64,000 nt of DNA from Sinomonas albida (GTDB lineage: Bacteria; Actinomycetota; Actinomycetes; Actinomycetales; Micrococcaceae). Location: positions 1 to 64,000 of the forward strand of contig NZ_SWDW01000008.1 of NCBI RefSeq assembly GCF_004919045.1. The letters run 5' to 3'. Shown in pieces: positions 7,790 through 16,010 of the stretch; positions within the stretch are counted from its first letter, which is position 1, and each line of letters opens with the position of its first letter. Below the pieces are notes generated by a model, which worked only from the letters and a program-made list of their open reading frames with translations, searched no databases and had not been told where the DNA came from. The translations under genes were made by a program, and so were the position numbers.

Positions 7790-8182
7790 TCAGCGCCAGA
7801 AGGCGTCTTGGGCACGGGCATCCCAAGGATAGGTTTGAATCGAGCGGATGAGGCCGTCCTCGATCCTGAGGACGTCGCAGAGGAGGTAGTCGATGGACTG
7901 CCCGTCGCGCTCGGCTTGGCTGCGCCGCAGCGCGAAGGAATGCTCCCCACCATCGGCCACGTCGATGAGGGTCGCCCGGAAGGTCGAGCCGCTGAACTCG
8001 GCGATCTTGGGCAGGAGTTCGTTCATGATGGCGTCCCGGCCTCGCCACTCGCCGGTGAGCGCGTTCTGGCCCGGCATGCTCCACACTGCGTCGGGGGCGA
8101 AGAGTTCCATGACCTCCGCGAGCTTCCCTTCGGCGAGGAGGTCGTACACCCTGCGTATTACGTCCTTGTTCTCCTCATCCAC
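7790..8182 (-). CDS. SnoaL-like / NTF2-fold ketosteroid isomerase-related protein
   Basis: The 130-residue protein (MDEENKDVIRRVYDLLAEGK...) shows the usual NTF2/SnoaL layout: an N-terminal helix, the LFAPDAVWSMPG segment, then strands with FRATLIDVADGGEHSFAL and a C-terminal IQTYPWD. Length is typical for single-domain members. The family binds small hydrophobic ligands and includes isomerases, cyclases and many proteins of unknown role, so the reaction cannot be named. It is flanked downstream by two decayed relatives. Confidence 0.8.
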   Translation of the reverse strand: MDEENKDVIRRVYDLLAEGKLAEVMELFAPDAVWSMPGQNALTGEWRGRDAIMNELLPKIAEFSGSTFRATLIDVADGGEHSFALRRSQAERDGQSIDYLLCDVLRIEDGLIRSIQTYPWDARAQDAFWR

Positions 8183-8512
8183 ACCATTCCATTTGGTCTC
8201 TGTTCGGTCGTGGCATGCCCCGTGCGGGCCCCGCCGGGGGCCAATGCATCGCTACTTGCCCGCGGCGCCGATGAAGGCCCCGCATGGCCACAATCACCGG
8301 ATGCCCTCACTGCTCAAGAGCGCTTCGACAGCAGAGCCGCGTCGTTCGTGGCTGAGGGGATTGTTTCCCGGGCGGGCCCGGGCGGCAAGGGTCCAAGAGA
8401 CCCGACTTCCAGGACGTGCCGCCTTGGCGCTGCGAGTTTCTTCCGCTCCAGCTTGGAAGGGCTGGGGTCGCGGCCCCGGAGGGAGGCCCTGCGCAGGGAG
8501 CGGCGGTTAGCG
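8183..8512. other. Intergenic stretch without a recognisable gene
   Basis: I see no convincing coding frame, RNA gene or repeat here. It separates the 5' end of the SnoaL-like gene from the 3' end of the BNR-repeat gene, so it should hold a promoter for the former, but I could not place one with confidence. Confidence 0.5.
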
Positions 8513-10189
8513 TTACGGGTCCGGCGCAGGGCCTAGTGTGTTGTACAGGTCGGTCGGGTTGCTCCCGTTGACGCAGGAGGTGTCGGAGCAGTTGGCGGCG
8601 ACGAACATGGATGCCAAGTCGGTGCCGGCCGCGGTGAGGCCTTGGTAGTCCCCTAGGAAGTAGCCCCCGGCCACGACCGGGGCGGCCATCAGGTTGAACG
8701 GCTGGCCGGCTGGCCAGAGGGCGGCGTCGGGCCCGAAGCCGGCCGTCCGGGGGCCGAGCTCTTTCAACCAGTATCCGGTGGGAAGGGTGGTGGTGTTGGT
8801 AGAGGTCAGGGCCCGGAGGTCGTAGTAGGAGACTCCGACGGTGCCGTCGGCTCGGACCGCGATCGCCGGGTCGAAGGCCGGGCGTCCGGTGTCGGTGCTG
8901 AGCCGGGCGGGCGCCGACCAGGTCCTGCCCAGATCGGCGGAGCTGGAGACGGCGATCTCGTCATACCGGCCACCGCTGAACCGGCCGTCCTGCCAGACCG
9001 CGTACAGCTGGCCGGTGATCGGGTCGAACGCCGGGGCCAGGGAATTGAAGCTTCCAGTGGTCACCGCGGCCCCCGTGTTGGGGTCGCTGACCCCGACGGT
9101 GTCCAGCCCTGCGACAATCGTGGGCGCAGACCAGGTCAGGCCACCGTCGGCCGAGGTGATGAATGCTACGTGCCCGACGGGGGTGTTGCCTCCTCCGGCG
9201 GAGGTGCTGCCGGTGGCCGAGAGGAGGTCGAAGAAGTCGTACAGGACCCCGTTGACGATGACCACCTGGTTATCGGTGGTCTGGTTCTGCTGGCCCGGGT
9301 CGTAGACCGCCGCCGGCGTGCTCCAGGTCTTCCCGCCGTCGGTGGTGCGGGAGAAGAAGGCCGGCCCGCGGAAGTTGCTGCTGTAGTACGCGAAGGTCCG
9401 GGGGGCTTCCAGCTGGTCCCACACCGCGTAGGCGACCCCTGCCCGGACGGGATCGGCGGTCACCGAGGGCTTGTCGTTGAAGAACTTGTGTTGGCCGGAG
9501 GGGTCCTGGACGCTGTCCAGGATGGTGGCGGCATCGGACCAGGTCCTGCCGCCGTCGGAGGAGGTCGCCGCCACGATGCCGGTGCTGTAGGTGGTGGAGT
9601 TGCCAGCCGCGGCGATGGTGTAGGCGGTGCCGTCGGGTCCCACGGAGACCCAGTTGTCGTAGACCGCGTCGTAGGGCCTGCCGGTGCTCGGCTCCAACAG
9701 CGGTGAGGGGGCGCAGCCGGTGAACGGCAGCGGGGTCGTGCCCCACGTCTTGCCCCCGTTGGTGGAGTAGGCGGCGACCGCGCCGCGCGCCGAGCGGGTG
9801 GAGTAGAGGTCCTGCTGCCACACCCCGATCAGGTTGGCCGGGTTCGCTGGGTTGGTGGCCACGGACGGCTCTGCCTCGGCGCCCGGGTAGAGGGTCGCCC
9901 CCGGAGGCGGGGTCACAGCGCTGCAGCCGGCGAACGGGCTCGGCCCCGAGACCGTGGACGGCCCGGCCGATGCGTGGGCCGGCAGGCCAGCCAGCACCAG
10001 CGCGGTGAGAGCTGCGAGCGCCGCCTGTCCGGCCCGTCTCGCCGGTCGGAGGCGGCGAGAACCAGCCCAGCGGCCCGCTGCACCACGGCCGAGCGCTCCG
10101 ATAGTGGCGACCGGGCGCAAACGAGGTCTGGCCCGGGCCGGTCCTCGCCGATCGGCCACAACCGTCCCCTTGTTCCGCAGAAGACTCAT
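8513..10189 (-). CDS. Secreted BNR/sialidase-fold repeat protein
   Basis: The protein has 558 residues from the ATG at 10189 (GGGAG upstream). About 55 basic residues precede a hydrophobic segment (AALAALTALVLAGLPAHASA) that looks like a signal peptide, so the true start could be later. The body has at least five Asp-box-like repeats: STNGGKTW, SSDGGRTW, TTDGGKTW, SADGGLTW and SADLGRTW. These mark a beta-propeller of the sialidase superfamily. Near the C-terminus two cysteines (ANCSDTSC) may form a disulfide. The usual sialidase arginine triad is not obvious to me, so enzyme activity is uncertain. It lies alone between an SnoaL-like gene and a toxin-antitoxin pair. Confidence 0.8.
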   Translation of the reverse strand: MSLLRNKGTVVADRRGPARARPRLRPVATIGALGRGAAGRWAGSRRLRPARRAGQAALAALTALVLAGLPAHASAGPSTVSGPSPFAGCSAVTPPPGATLYPGAEAEPSVATNPANPANLIGVWQQDLYSTRSARGAVAAYSTNGGKTWGTTPLPFTGCAPSPLLEPSTGRPYDAVYDNWVSVGPDGTAYTIAAAGNSTTYSTGIVAATSSDGGRTWSDAATILDSVQDPSGQHKFFNDKPSVTADPVRAGVAYAVWDQLEAPRTFAYYSSNFRGPAFFSRTTDGGKTWSTPAAVYDPGQQNQTTDNQVVIVNGVLYDFFDLLSATGSTSAGGGNTPVGHVAFITSADGGLTWSAPTIVAGLDTVGVSDPNTGAAVTTGSFNSLAPAFDPITGQLYAVWQDGRFSGGRYDEIAVSSSADLGRTWSAPARLSTDTGRPAFDPAIAVRADGTVGVSYYDLRALTSTNTTTLPTGYWLKELGPRTAGFGPDAALWPAGQPFNLMAAPVVAGGYFLGDYQGLTAAGTDLASMFVAANCSDTSCVNGSNPTDLYNTLGPAPDP

Positions 10190-10540
10190 CTGGACTCCCG
10201 TTGAATCGTCAGCCGCAGGCCCCGAGCACATGGCCCTTGGAAGAAAGCGAACACGATCGCGGTCCCGGCCGCACGAGTAGCCTGTACCCGATTGGCCGTC
10301 ACGGAAGAGAACAGCGACACTCGCTCGAGTGCTCGGCATCACCTAGCGGGGCCTGAACAGTGGACGCAGACCACTGACGGAAGCACGCCCCAGTGTGTCG
10401 GCGGCACAGGGCATCCGGTGGGTTGTTCTCGTGCGGGCTCGTCGCCCGCGCCGGGCACGCCCGGAGCGGTCCGGTCGGCTTCGCCTGGTTGCTGGTGCTG
10501 TCCGTCCGGCGTGCGCGGGCGGGGGGGCCGCTGGGTGTGG
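10190..10540. other. Intergenic stretch upstream of the BNR gene
   Basis: No supported gene or RNA. The sequence is GC-rich with only accidental frames. It should contain the promoter of the BNR-repeat gene and the 3' trailer of the toxin gene. Confidence 0.5.
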
Positions 10541-10864
10541 TTAGGCGATGCCGAGGAAGACCAGCAGTGCGCGTTCGACTTCTGCGAGCTGGGAGGGGGT
10601 GAGCCTGCCGATGCGGGACTGGACGTTGGAGCGGCGCACGGTGGTGAGCTTGTCGACCATGACGTGGCTCTCGCGCTGGAGTCCGGACAGCTCGGAGGGC
10701 TGTACTGGGATGCGCAGCAGTGGCGCCTCGACCAGGTGTGAGGTCAGGGGAAGGACGGTCACCGATTCCGTTGCGTCGTAGCGGTCGTCCTGGATCACCA
10801 GGGCCGGGCGCGGCTTGGAGGCGTAGACCCCTCCGGCTACCGTCCAGATCTCGCCCCGGATCAC
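10541..10864 (-). CDS. MazF/PemK-type endoribonuclease toxin
   Basis: The protein has 107 residues starting MIRGEIWTVAGGVYASKPRP. It shows the PemK/MazF fold signatures: RGEIW at the start, KPRPALVIQDD, then VLPLTSH, the VMVDKLTTVRRSNV segment and the C-terminal LTPSQLAEVERALLVFLGI. The family cleaves mRNA (sometimes rRNA or tRNA) at short motifs and arrests translation. The toxin start overlaps the antitoxin stop by 4 nt (ATGA), with the antitoxin first as is usual. The cleavage motif cannot be predicted from sequence. Confidence 0.92.
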   Translation of the reverse strand: MIRGEIWTVAGGVYASKPRPALVIQDDRYDATESVTVLPLTSHLVEAPLLRIPVQPSELSGLQRESHVMVDKLTTVRRSNVQSRIGRLTPSQLAEVERALLVFLGIA

Positions 10865-11070
10865 TCCTCGTCCCAGGGCGCGGAGACGGCCTCGATGAAG
10901 TCCTGGTCGTCGGTGCGCGCCTCCGAGGCTGCCACCGCTGCGGCCTGGCGGTGGGCCTCATCCCGGAATCCGGTGGCGCGGGTGTCCGGCACCCACACCT
11001 GAATCGGTCGGAAGCCGTGCTCGCGCATCCGGCGCCGGTGCTCTCCTACGCGGTCTCTGACATCGGCCAT
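10861..11070 (-). CDS. Antitoxin, MazE-like (DUF3018 type)
   Basis: The 69-residue protein (MADVRDRVGEHRRRMREHGF...) has the RVGEHRRRMREHGFRPIQVWVPD head seen in DUF3018 antitoxins, likely the DNA-binding part, and an acidic tail (EARTDDQDFIEAVSAPWDEE) suited to wrap the toxin. It overlaps the toxin gene by 4 nt. A perfect 12-bp palindrome lies 10 bp upstream of its start and is the likely autoregulatory operator. Confidence 0.88.
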   Translation of the reverse strand: MADVRDRVGEHRRRMREHGFRPIQVWVPDTRATGFRDEAHRQAAAVAASEARTDDQDFIEAVSAPWDEE

Positions 11071-11079
11071 GCCTCCATT

Positions 11080-11091
11080 GTTACATGTAAC
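11080..11091. promoter_or_regulatory. Palindromic operator of the toxin-antitoxin pair
   Basis: GTTACATGTAAC is a perfect 12-bp palindrome 10 bp upstream of the antitoxin start (minus strand). Its AT-rich makeup stands out in this GC-rich region. Antitoxin or complex binding here would block the operon, as in other mazEF-type systems. Confidence 0.6.
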
Positions 11092-11186
11092 GTCCTGGAG
11101 GGCGACGGTCGGAGCAGGGCAGCCGCCGGCCCCCGTCTCGGGAAGGGCGCGCGCTGCTGGTCAGTCGGTCAGGGCCCGGGATCGTT

Positions 11187-11336
11187 TAGAAGGTGGCGCG
11201 CGACATTCCGAGGTCGCGGGCGATCTGGGTGGCGGGTTCGCCGGCCTAGACGAGGTGGAGGGCGCTTCGGATCTGGCTGTCGGTGATCCGGCGGGGCCGA
11301 CCGCCGAGGTCCTTCCCGGCCGCCTTGCGGGCCGTT
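11187..11336 (-). pseudogene. C-terminal remnant of a serine resolvase/invertase
   Basis: The minus strand reads GRPRRITDSQIRSALHLV, an in-frame stop, then AGEPATQIARDLGMSRATF and another stop. This is the helix-turn-helix DNA-binding tail of Tn3-type resolvases and invertases. The catalytic domain is missing and two stops are present, so it is a decayed trace of a mobile element. Confidence 0.65.
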
Positions 11337-11565
11337 CTTGTGAAACTGCGCTTCCGTCCTTGTTTGCCCCGTGTCCGTTGGGCGTGTGACAACCCCATTA
11401 CTCGGCGTCCGTCGGAAACGGTCGTTACCGACGCGCGCCGACACGCAGGGCGACACGCCGTCGAAAGCGCGCCGGAACGCTGTGACGAAACAGGACCGCG
11501 CCGAAACCTGGCCTCAAACGTTTGAGGTAGCGTCAGGCGCGACGAGTCGAAGGGTGTGATTGAGC

Positions 11566-11796
11566 ATGGGCGAACGGTTCGACGTCGAGGAGCGCTGGCC
11601 TGAGCTGTTCGCCCAGCTTGAGCCGGCTCGCCGGCGGTCCGTGCTGAACACCCTCGCCGCTGACTGGCATGAAGGTTGGGTGCCGAACCGCGAGGACGTC
11701 GAGAACATCACCGACCTGGCCAGAGGCGCGATCGACCATGACGAGTTCCTGCGCCGCTCAGATGCGGCTGCCGAGCGGCATCGCGAAAAGCCCTGA
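11566..11796 (+). CDS. VbhA-like antitoxin family protein (orphan)
   Basis: The protein has 76 residues from the ATG at 11566; a TTG two codons earlier (11560) is nearer to GAAGGG and is also possible. The sequence runs RFDVEERWPELFAQLEPARR, then VLNTLAADWHEGWVPNREDV and ITDLARGAIDHDEFLRRS. This helical pattern resembles the antitoxin VbhA domain that inhibits Fic AMP-transferases. No Fic gene (HPFxxGNG) lies nearby, so it would be an orphan or act on a distant partner. The assignment is moderate. Confidence 0.65.
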   Translation: MGERFDVEERWPELFAQLEPARRRSVLNTLAADWHEGWVPNREDVENITDLARGAIDHDEFLRRSDAAAERHREKP

Positions 11797-12130
11797 TCCC
11801 GAGTCGGGGAGACCTCCGGCATCGGGAGGAGGTGCCCTGAGCTCATCGTTTACGCGACGTAGGCTAAGGGACGGGTTGAGTGAAAATCTCCGGGGCGGCG
11901 GCCGATTCGGGCGGGTATGTCACGCAATCGGACGACGCCATCTAGGCAGACGCCCCGGCGGGCAGCCGCCCTGGGGGAGCGGTCTGAGTTGTGCCATATT
12001 TGTGCCATTAAATCCGCGAAGAGCAACTGAAACGAACTGAGACTATCGGATAAAAACCGCGGAATTCTGCGGATCTCGCCCATAGATACAGTGCGAAAAG
12101 GCCCCAGGGCCCACTGAAAATCGAAAGGTC
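11797..12130. other. Gene-free stretch next to a possible attachment site
   Basis: No coding frame here looks real. The base composition is less GC-rich than the flanks between about 11990 and 12110. It leads into a tRNA-3'-like sequence and may be the decayed edge of an integrated element. Confidence 0.4.
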
Positions 12131-12158
12131 ACCGGATCGACGCCGGTCGGAGCCACCA
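12131..12158 (+). other. tRNA 3'-end-like sequence, possible attachment-site remnant
   Basis: A T-arm can be drawn: stem ACCGG (12131-12135) and CCGGT (12143-12147), loop ATCGACG, then CGGAGCC, a discriminator A and CCA. The loop starts with A instead of T, and no matching 5' acceptor strand or D-arm exists upstream, so this is not a working tRNA gene. Element integration commonly leaves such a 3' fragment as an att copy. It is followed at once by a terminator hairpin. Confidence 0.45.
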
Positions 12159-12160
12159 CA

Positions 12161-12186
12161 GAAACCCCCGAGAAATCGGGGGTTTC
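12161..12186 (+). terminator. Rho-independent-type hairpin after the tRNA-like end
   Basis: An 11-bp perfect stem, GAAACCCCCGA and TCGGGGGTTTC, closes a GAAA tetraloop and is followed by a T-containing tail. It sits 3 bp after the CCA, as a tRNA terminator would. Confidence 0.75.
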
Positions 12187-12234
12187 GTCGTTTTCAGGCA
12201 CTACCTGATCGCTGAAGGTGTAGCAGCGTGTGTA

Positions 12235-12270
12235 GCAACCTGCACAGTGCGGCACCACACGGCAGGTTGC
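12235..12270. repeat. 9-bp perfect inverted repeat, possible integration-related site
   Basis: GCAACCTGC (12235-12243) and GCAGGTTGC (12262-12270) are separated by 18 bp. The location beside the tRNA-like end makes a recombinase arm or core site possible, but a simple hairpin cannot be excluded. Confidence 0.35.
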
Positions 12271-12497
12271 CAGGCCGACACAACATTTGGTCTCGTATCT
12301 GGAATCCTGCCTGCACCCTCGGGCTCGTATCGTCCGCGTTTTGAGGCCGACCCGCAATGTGCAATCAAGCGAATCGGGTGAACCCCGCGCATTTTCGGTC
12401 AAGCGCGAGAGCCGGGAGGATTAGCGTCCTGTTGTCAGGCGCGTGTGCACACCGCATCGACACGATGCCGAGACTTCAGCCCGAACCCGAGGAAAAC

Positions 12498-12529
12498 AAG
12501 AACCCCGCACCTCGTGGTGCGGGGTTCTT
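12498..12529 (-). terminator. Strong terminator downstream of the arabinofuranosidase gene
   Basis: A 14-bp perfect stem, AAGAACCCCGCACC and GGTGCGGGGTTCTT, closes a TCGT loop. Read on the minus strand it lies 21 bp after the stop of the GH51 gene and ends with a run TTCTTGTTTTCC. It may work in both directions. Confidence 0.85.
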
Positions 12530-12550
12530 TCCGAGAGGAGCAGTTGCACA

Positions 12551-14092
12551 TCAGCGGGTCGGATCTGCCGTCCAGACTCCCATCGCGGTGCTCCACTCAT
12601 ACACGTCGTCGTTGGCCTTGAACTCGCCGATTTCGCATATGGAGACGCTGTGAGGCGGGAGGGTGGTCACGCCGTCGCTGAAGAGGAGTTCAACCGGCTC
12701 GGGCTTGACACTCTCCGGGCTCTCGACGTCGTTGAAGGCATCCGCGTGGGGACCGCTCAGGATGACCGCGGTGCGCGTGCCGTCGATCGGCTTGCCGCCC
12801 ATCCCGATCCGGATCTGGACGGCCTCAACCTCGGACTTGTTCACAAGGGCGACCTTGATTCGCCCAGTTTCGTCGGTCGTGGCGATGGCGTCCACGAGGG
12901 GGACGTCACCGGCGGGGGTGCCGAGGCTGGAGGAGGAGATGGCGGAATCGACGACGCGCGGGCCGAGCAGATTCGCGTACATGCTCATCACATGGAAGGT
13001 GGTCCGCTTGACGACGCCTTCCGGGTGGACGAAGAGGGGCCCGCGGGTATTGATCGTCGGGGCGAGGTTGGCCATTCCGACGATGTCACCGTTGCGTAGG
13101 CAGCTGTTGAGGAAGGTCGCTGAGAAGACCGCGTCGGCCATTGTGTAGGTAGCGTTGTTGTCATTGAGGTCGCGCGCGGCGATGGCAGCTTCGTCGTTGC
13201 CCCAGGGGTGGTGCCAGCCTCGCAGGTTCCATTCGTCAAAGGCGATCTTCACGTGCCGCTGCCCGGAGGCCTCGATCAGAGCACGTGCCATGGCGATCTG
13301 CTTCTCGGGTCCGAGGGTCAGACCCATGCACTCCATATAGGACGAGGGCTTGTTGGAGTAGGCCAGCTTGTCCCAGTATCCGTGGATGCTGATGTAGTCC
13401 AGATACCTCCCAGCCTGCTCGAGCAGCGGGATGGCCCAGTCCGGCTTCTCGACTGCGGCCGCGAGGAGTTTCACTTCCGAGTCGATGCGCCGCATGAGCT
13501 TGGCCGACTCGGTGACGAGGGACGCCCACTCCGCGGCCGATTTGGCCCCGATTTCCCAGTCTCCATAGTTTTCGTTGCCGATGCTCCAGAACGGCACTGC
13601 GAATGGTTCGCTGTAGCCGTTCTCTGCCCGCAGGTTGGACCACTTGCTGCCCTTCTCGCGGTTCGTGTACTCCAGCCAGCTTGCCATCTCCTCGGGCGTC
13701 CCTGTGCCTGCATTCGTGCAGATGTAGGGGTCGGTTCCCAGTTCGCGGCACCATTCCACGAACTCGTCAGTGCCGAAGGTGTTAGGGTCAACGACCCGCC
13801 ATGCGGGGTCGTAGACCGGGGACCTGTCGGGCCCGACTCCGTCAAGCCAGTGGTAGGCGGAGACGAAGCAGCCGCCGGGCCAGCGCATGTTGGGGATCTT
13901 GAGTTCCCTGAGGGCTTCGAGGACGTCGAGGCGGAATCCTCGCTCATCCGACAGGTGCGAGCCCGGATCGAAGATGCCTCCGTAGATCTGGCGGTGGAAG
14001 TGTTCGATGAACTGTCCGAAAATGTGCCTGCTGTACTCGATCTGCCTCCGCTGGGGGTCGATTTCCATAGAGGCCATAGGGGTCTGATTCAC
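12551..14092 (-). CDS. abfA: GH51 alpha-L-arabinofuranosidase
   Basis: The protein has 513 residues from the GTG at 14092, behind AAGGAG. It has the GH51 clan-A barrel with the acid/base Glu174 in FWSIGNENYGDW and the nucleophile Glu287 in KIAFDEWNLRG, plus the substrate-site segment NMRWPGGCF. The C-terminus is the usual beta-sandwich. No signal peptide is present, so it should act inside the cell on imported arabino-oligosaccharides, releasing L-arabinose. It is the last gene of a four-gene minus-strand operon with an ABC importer, which supports that role, and ends at a strong terminator. Confidence 0.94.
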   Translation of the reverse strand: MNQTPMASMEIDPQRRQIEYSRHIFGQFIEHFHRQIYGGIFDPGSHLSDERGFRLDVLEALRELKIPNMRWPGGCFVSAYHWLDGVGPDRSPVYDPAWRVVDPNTFGTDEFVEWCRELGTDPYICTNAGTGTPEEMASWLEYTNREKGSKWSNLRAENGYSEPFAVPFWSIGNENYGDWEIGAKSAAEWASLVTESAKLMRRIDSEVKLLAAAVEKPDWAIPLLEQAGRYLDYISIHGYWDKLAYSNKPSSYMECMGLTLGPEKQIAMARALIEASGQRHVKIAFDEWNLRGWHHPWGNDEAAIAARDLNDNNATYTMADAVFSATFLNSCLRNGDIVGMANLAPTINTRGPLFVHPEGVVKRTTFHVMSMYANLLGPRVVDSAISSSSLGTPAGDVPLVDAIATTDETGRIKVALVNKSEVEAVQIRIGMGGKPIDGTRTAVILSGPHADAFNDVESPESVKPEPVELLFSDGVTTLPPHSVSICEIGEFKANDDVYEWSTAMGVWTADPTR

Positions 14093-14143
14093 GATGCTCC
14101 TTGAAGGCGTTCGCTGCCGAATGGGTTGAGGTTGGGCCGGGCT

Positions 14144-15070
14144 TTACTTGAGGGCTCCGACGGCAAGGCCGCCGCGCCAGTACTTCTGGAGTGAGAGGAA
14201 TGCGATCACGAGGGGGACGATCGAGATCAGGCAGCCGGCGATGATCAGTCCCCAGAGGGAGTAGCCGCCTCCATTGTTGGCGGAGGCCTGGCCTTCCCAG
14301 AGGCCGATTCCCACGGTGATCGGGAAGAGGTTCTTGTCGGAGAGCATCGCCAGCGGGAGGAAGTAGTTGTTCCAGTTCGCGACGACCGACAGCAGCAGAA
14401 CGGTCACGATCGCGGGCCGCAGCAGGGGCAGCGCCACCTGCAGGAAGGTCCGGAACTCGCCCGCACCATCCACTCGGGCCGCGTCGAGCAGCTCCTCCGG
14501 AACGGCGTCCGAGGTGTAGACGAGCATGAGGTAGACCCCGAACGGGTTCAGCAGGGAGGGCAGGATCACGGCCCAGATTGTGTCCGTCAGCCCCAGGTCC
14601 GAGAAGAAAGTGAACGTGGGGATCACCAGGGCGGTCGCTGGGACCATGACCGAGCCGAGCAGCATAGAGAAGCTCAGGCGGCGGCCGCTGAACTTGAACT
14701 TGGCGAATCCATAGCCTGCGAGGACGGCGAGGGCAGTTGCGCCGAGCCCGCCGGCGAGGGCGTAGAGCACAGAGTTCAGCAGCCAGCGGATATATATGCC
14801 CTCGTCATAGGTGAACAGATCGGACAGGTTCGGAATCAGGTTGAAGCCCTTTCCGAACCACAGCGCGCTGGGGCTGGTGAACAGGTCCTGCGCGTCCTTG
14901 GTGCTGGCGACGAAGAGCCACCAGATGGGGATCAGGAAGTAGACGATCAGGAACCCGAGGAACAGGTATGGGAGAACGGCGCCTCGACCGCGGAGAGCCC
15001 GGGCCGTGGATCCGGGGTTACCGCGAGGGCGGAATCGGCTTGCCTCGGGGGCGAACTGTGGGGATTTCAC
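14144..15070 (-). CDS. Carbohydrate ABC transporter permease (MalG-type, CUT1)
   Basis: The 308-residue protein starts at the GTG at 15070, which overlaps the upstream permease stop by 4 nt. It has six predicted membrane segments, beginning with LPYLFLGFLIVYFLIPIWWL, and the cytoplasmic EAA loop around ELLDAARVDGAGEFRTFLQV that docks the ATPase. It forms the membrane channel with the upstream MalF-type permease. With the binding protein and the GH51 enzyme it probably imports arabinan-derived oligosaccharides. No ATPase gene is present in the operon. Confidence 0.92.
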   Translation of the reverse strand: MKSPQFAPEASRFRPRGNPGSTARALRGRGAVLPYLFLGFLIVYFLIPIWWLFVASTKDAQDLFTSPSALWFGKGFNLIPNLSDLFTYDEGIYIRWLLNSVLYALAGGLGATALAVLAGYGFAKFKFSGRRLSFSMLLGSVMVPATALVIPTFTFFSDLGLTDTIWAVILPSLLNPFGVYLMLVYTSDAVPEELLDAARVDGAGEFRTFLQVALPLLRPAIVTVLLLSVVANWNNYFLPLAMLSDKNLFPITVGIGLWEGQASANNGGGYSLWGLIIAGCLISIVPLVIAFLSLQKYWRGGLAVGALK

Positions 15071-16005
15071 GACAGGATGCTCCCTCGCTTGCGAGTGGCG
15101 AACATGAAGATGTAGATGGCGATGAGCACGACGATCCCGAGCGCGAACGACAGGGCGGAGGCGTAATTGAAGTTGGCGTACGAGAACGCCTGGCTGTACG
15201 CGTAAATGTTGGGCGTCGTGTTCGGCTGGATGCTGCCGTTGGAGATCGGGGCGAGGATCTCCGGTTCGGTGAAGAACTGAAGCGTGCCGATCAGGGCAAA
15301 CACGACGATCAGCACCAAGGAGGATGCGACCATCGGCACCTTGAGCCGCCACGCGATCTGCCAGCCGTTCGCGCCGTCGATCCTGGCCGCCTCATACAGG
15401 CTCTTGTCGATCCCCTGGAGGGCTGCGTAGATGATGATCATGTAGTACCCCGCCCACTGCCAGGTGACGACGTTCACGAGTGCACCGAAGATGTTCGACG
15501 GGCTGAGCAGAGCGGGCGCGTTCGCCCCGAAGATCTGCTGTAGCGGCCCGAACGAAGGGCTGTAGAGGAAGCCCCACATCAGTGCGCCGATCACGGCCGG
15601 GATGGCATACGGCAGGAAGATCATCAGACGCGAGAACCTCACGAAGAGTGAGCTGAAGGCGTCGAGGACCAGTGCCGCCGCGAGAGACACCGCCATCTGG
15701 ACTGGGATCAGTACGAGTGCGAAGAGCAGGACGAAGGCGACTCCGTTGAGGAAGTTCGGATCCGTGAAGGCCTTCACATAATTCGAGATCCCGACGAAGG
15801 TCGTTCCGGTCGCCAATCCCTTGTTGAACAGGCTCAGATAGAGCGCATACAGGAGGGGCGCGACGAGGAACAGCACGAAGACAATTCCGAATGGGGCGAC
15901 GAACAGCCAGCCGACGTTACGGCGTCGACCCTGGGCCGAACGTCTGCGCACCGGATCCGAAATCGGCTTTTGCCGGCTCGGGGACGCAGAGAGGGTGGTA
16001 GCCAT
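15067..16005 (-). CDS. Sugar ABC transporter permease (MalF-type, CUT1)
   Basis: The 312-residue integral membrane protein begins MATTLSASPSRQKPISDPVR. A charged N-terminal tail is followed by six membrane segments, with the EAA motif in SLYEAARIDGANGWQIAWRL. It lies 5 bp after the binding-protein stop and overlaps the partner permease by 4 nt, so the three are one transcription unit. The partner ATPase must be encoded elsewhere. Confidence 0.92.
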   Translation of the reverse strand: MATTLSASPSRQKPISDPVRRRSAQGRRRNVGWLFVAPFGIVFVLFLVAPLLYALYLSLFNKGLATGTTFVGISNYVKAFTDPNFLNGVAFVLLFALVLIPVQMAVSLAAALVLDAFSSLFVRFSRLMIFLPYAIPAVIGALMWGFLYSPSFGPLQQIFGANAPALLSPSNIFGALVNVVTWQWAGYYMIIIYAALQGIDKSLYEAARIDGANGWQIAWRLKVPMVASSLVLIVVFALIGTLQFFTEPEILAPISNGSIQPNTTPNIYAYSQAFSYANFNYASALSFALGIVVLIAIYIFMFATRKRGSILS

Positions 16006-16010
16006 GTTCC

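Noticed and set aside
12131-12158. A functional tRNA gene
   Set aside because: Only the T-arm and 3' acceptor strand are present; the T-loop is altered and no 5' half pairs with it.
13208-14104. Plus-strand gene opposite the arabinofuranosidase
   Set aside because: The GH51 catalytic motifs are on the minus strand; the plus frame has no recognisable domain or ribosome binding site.
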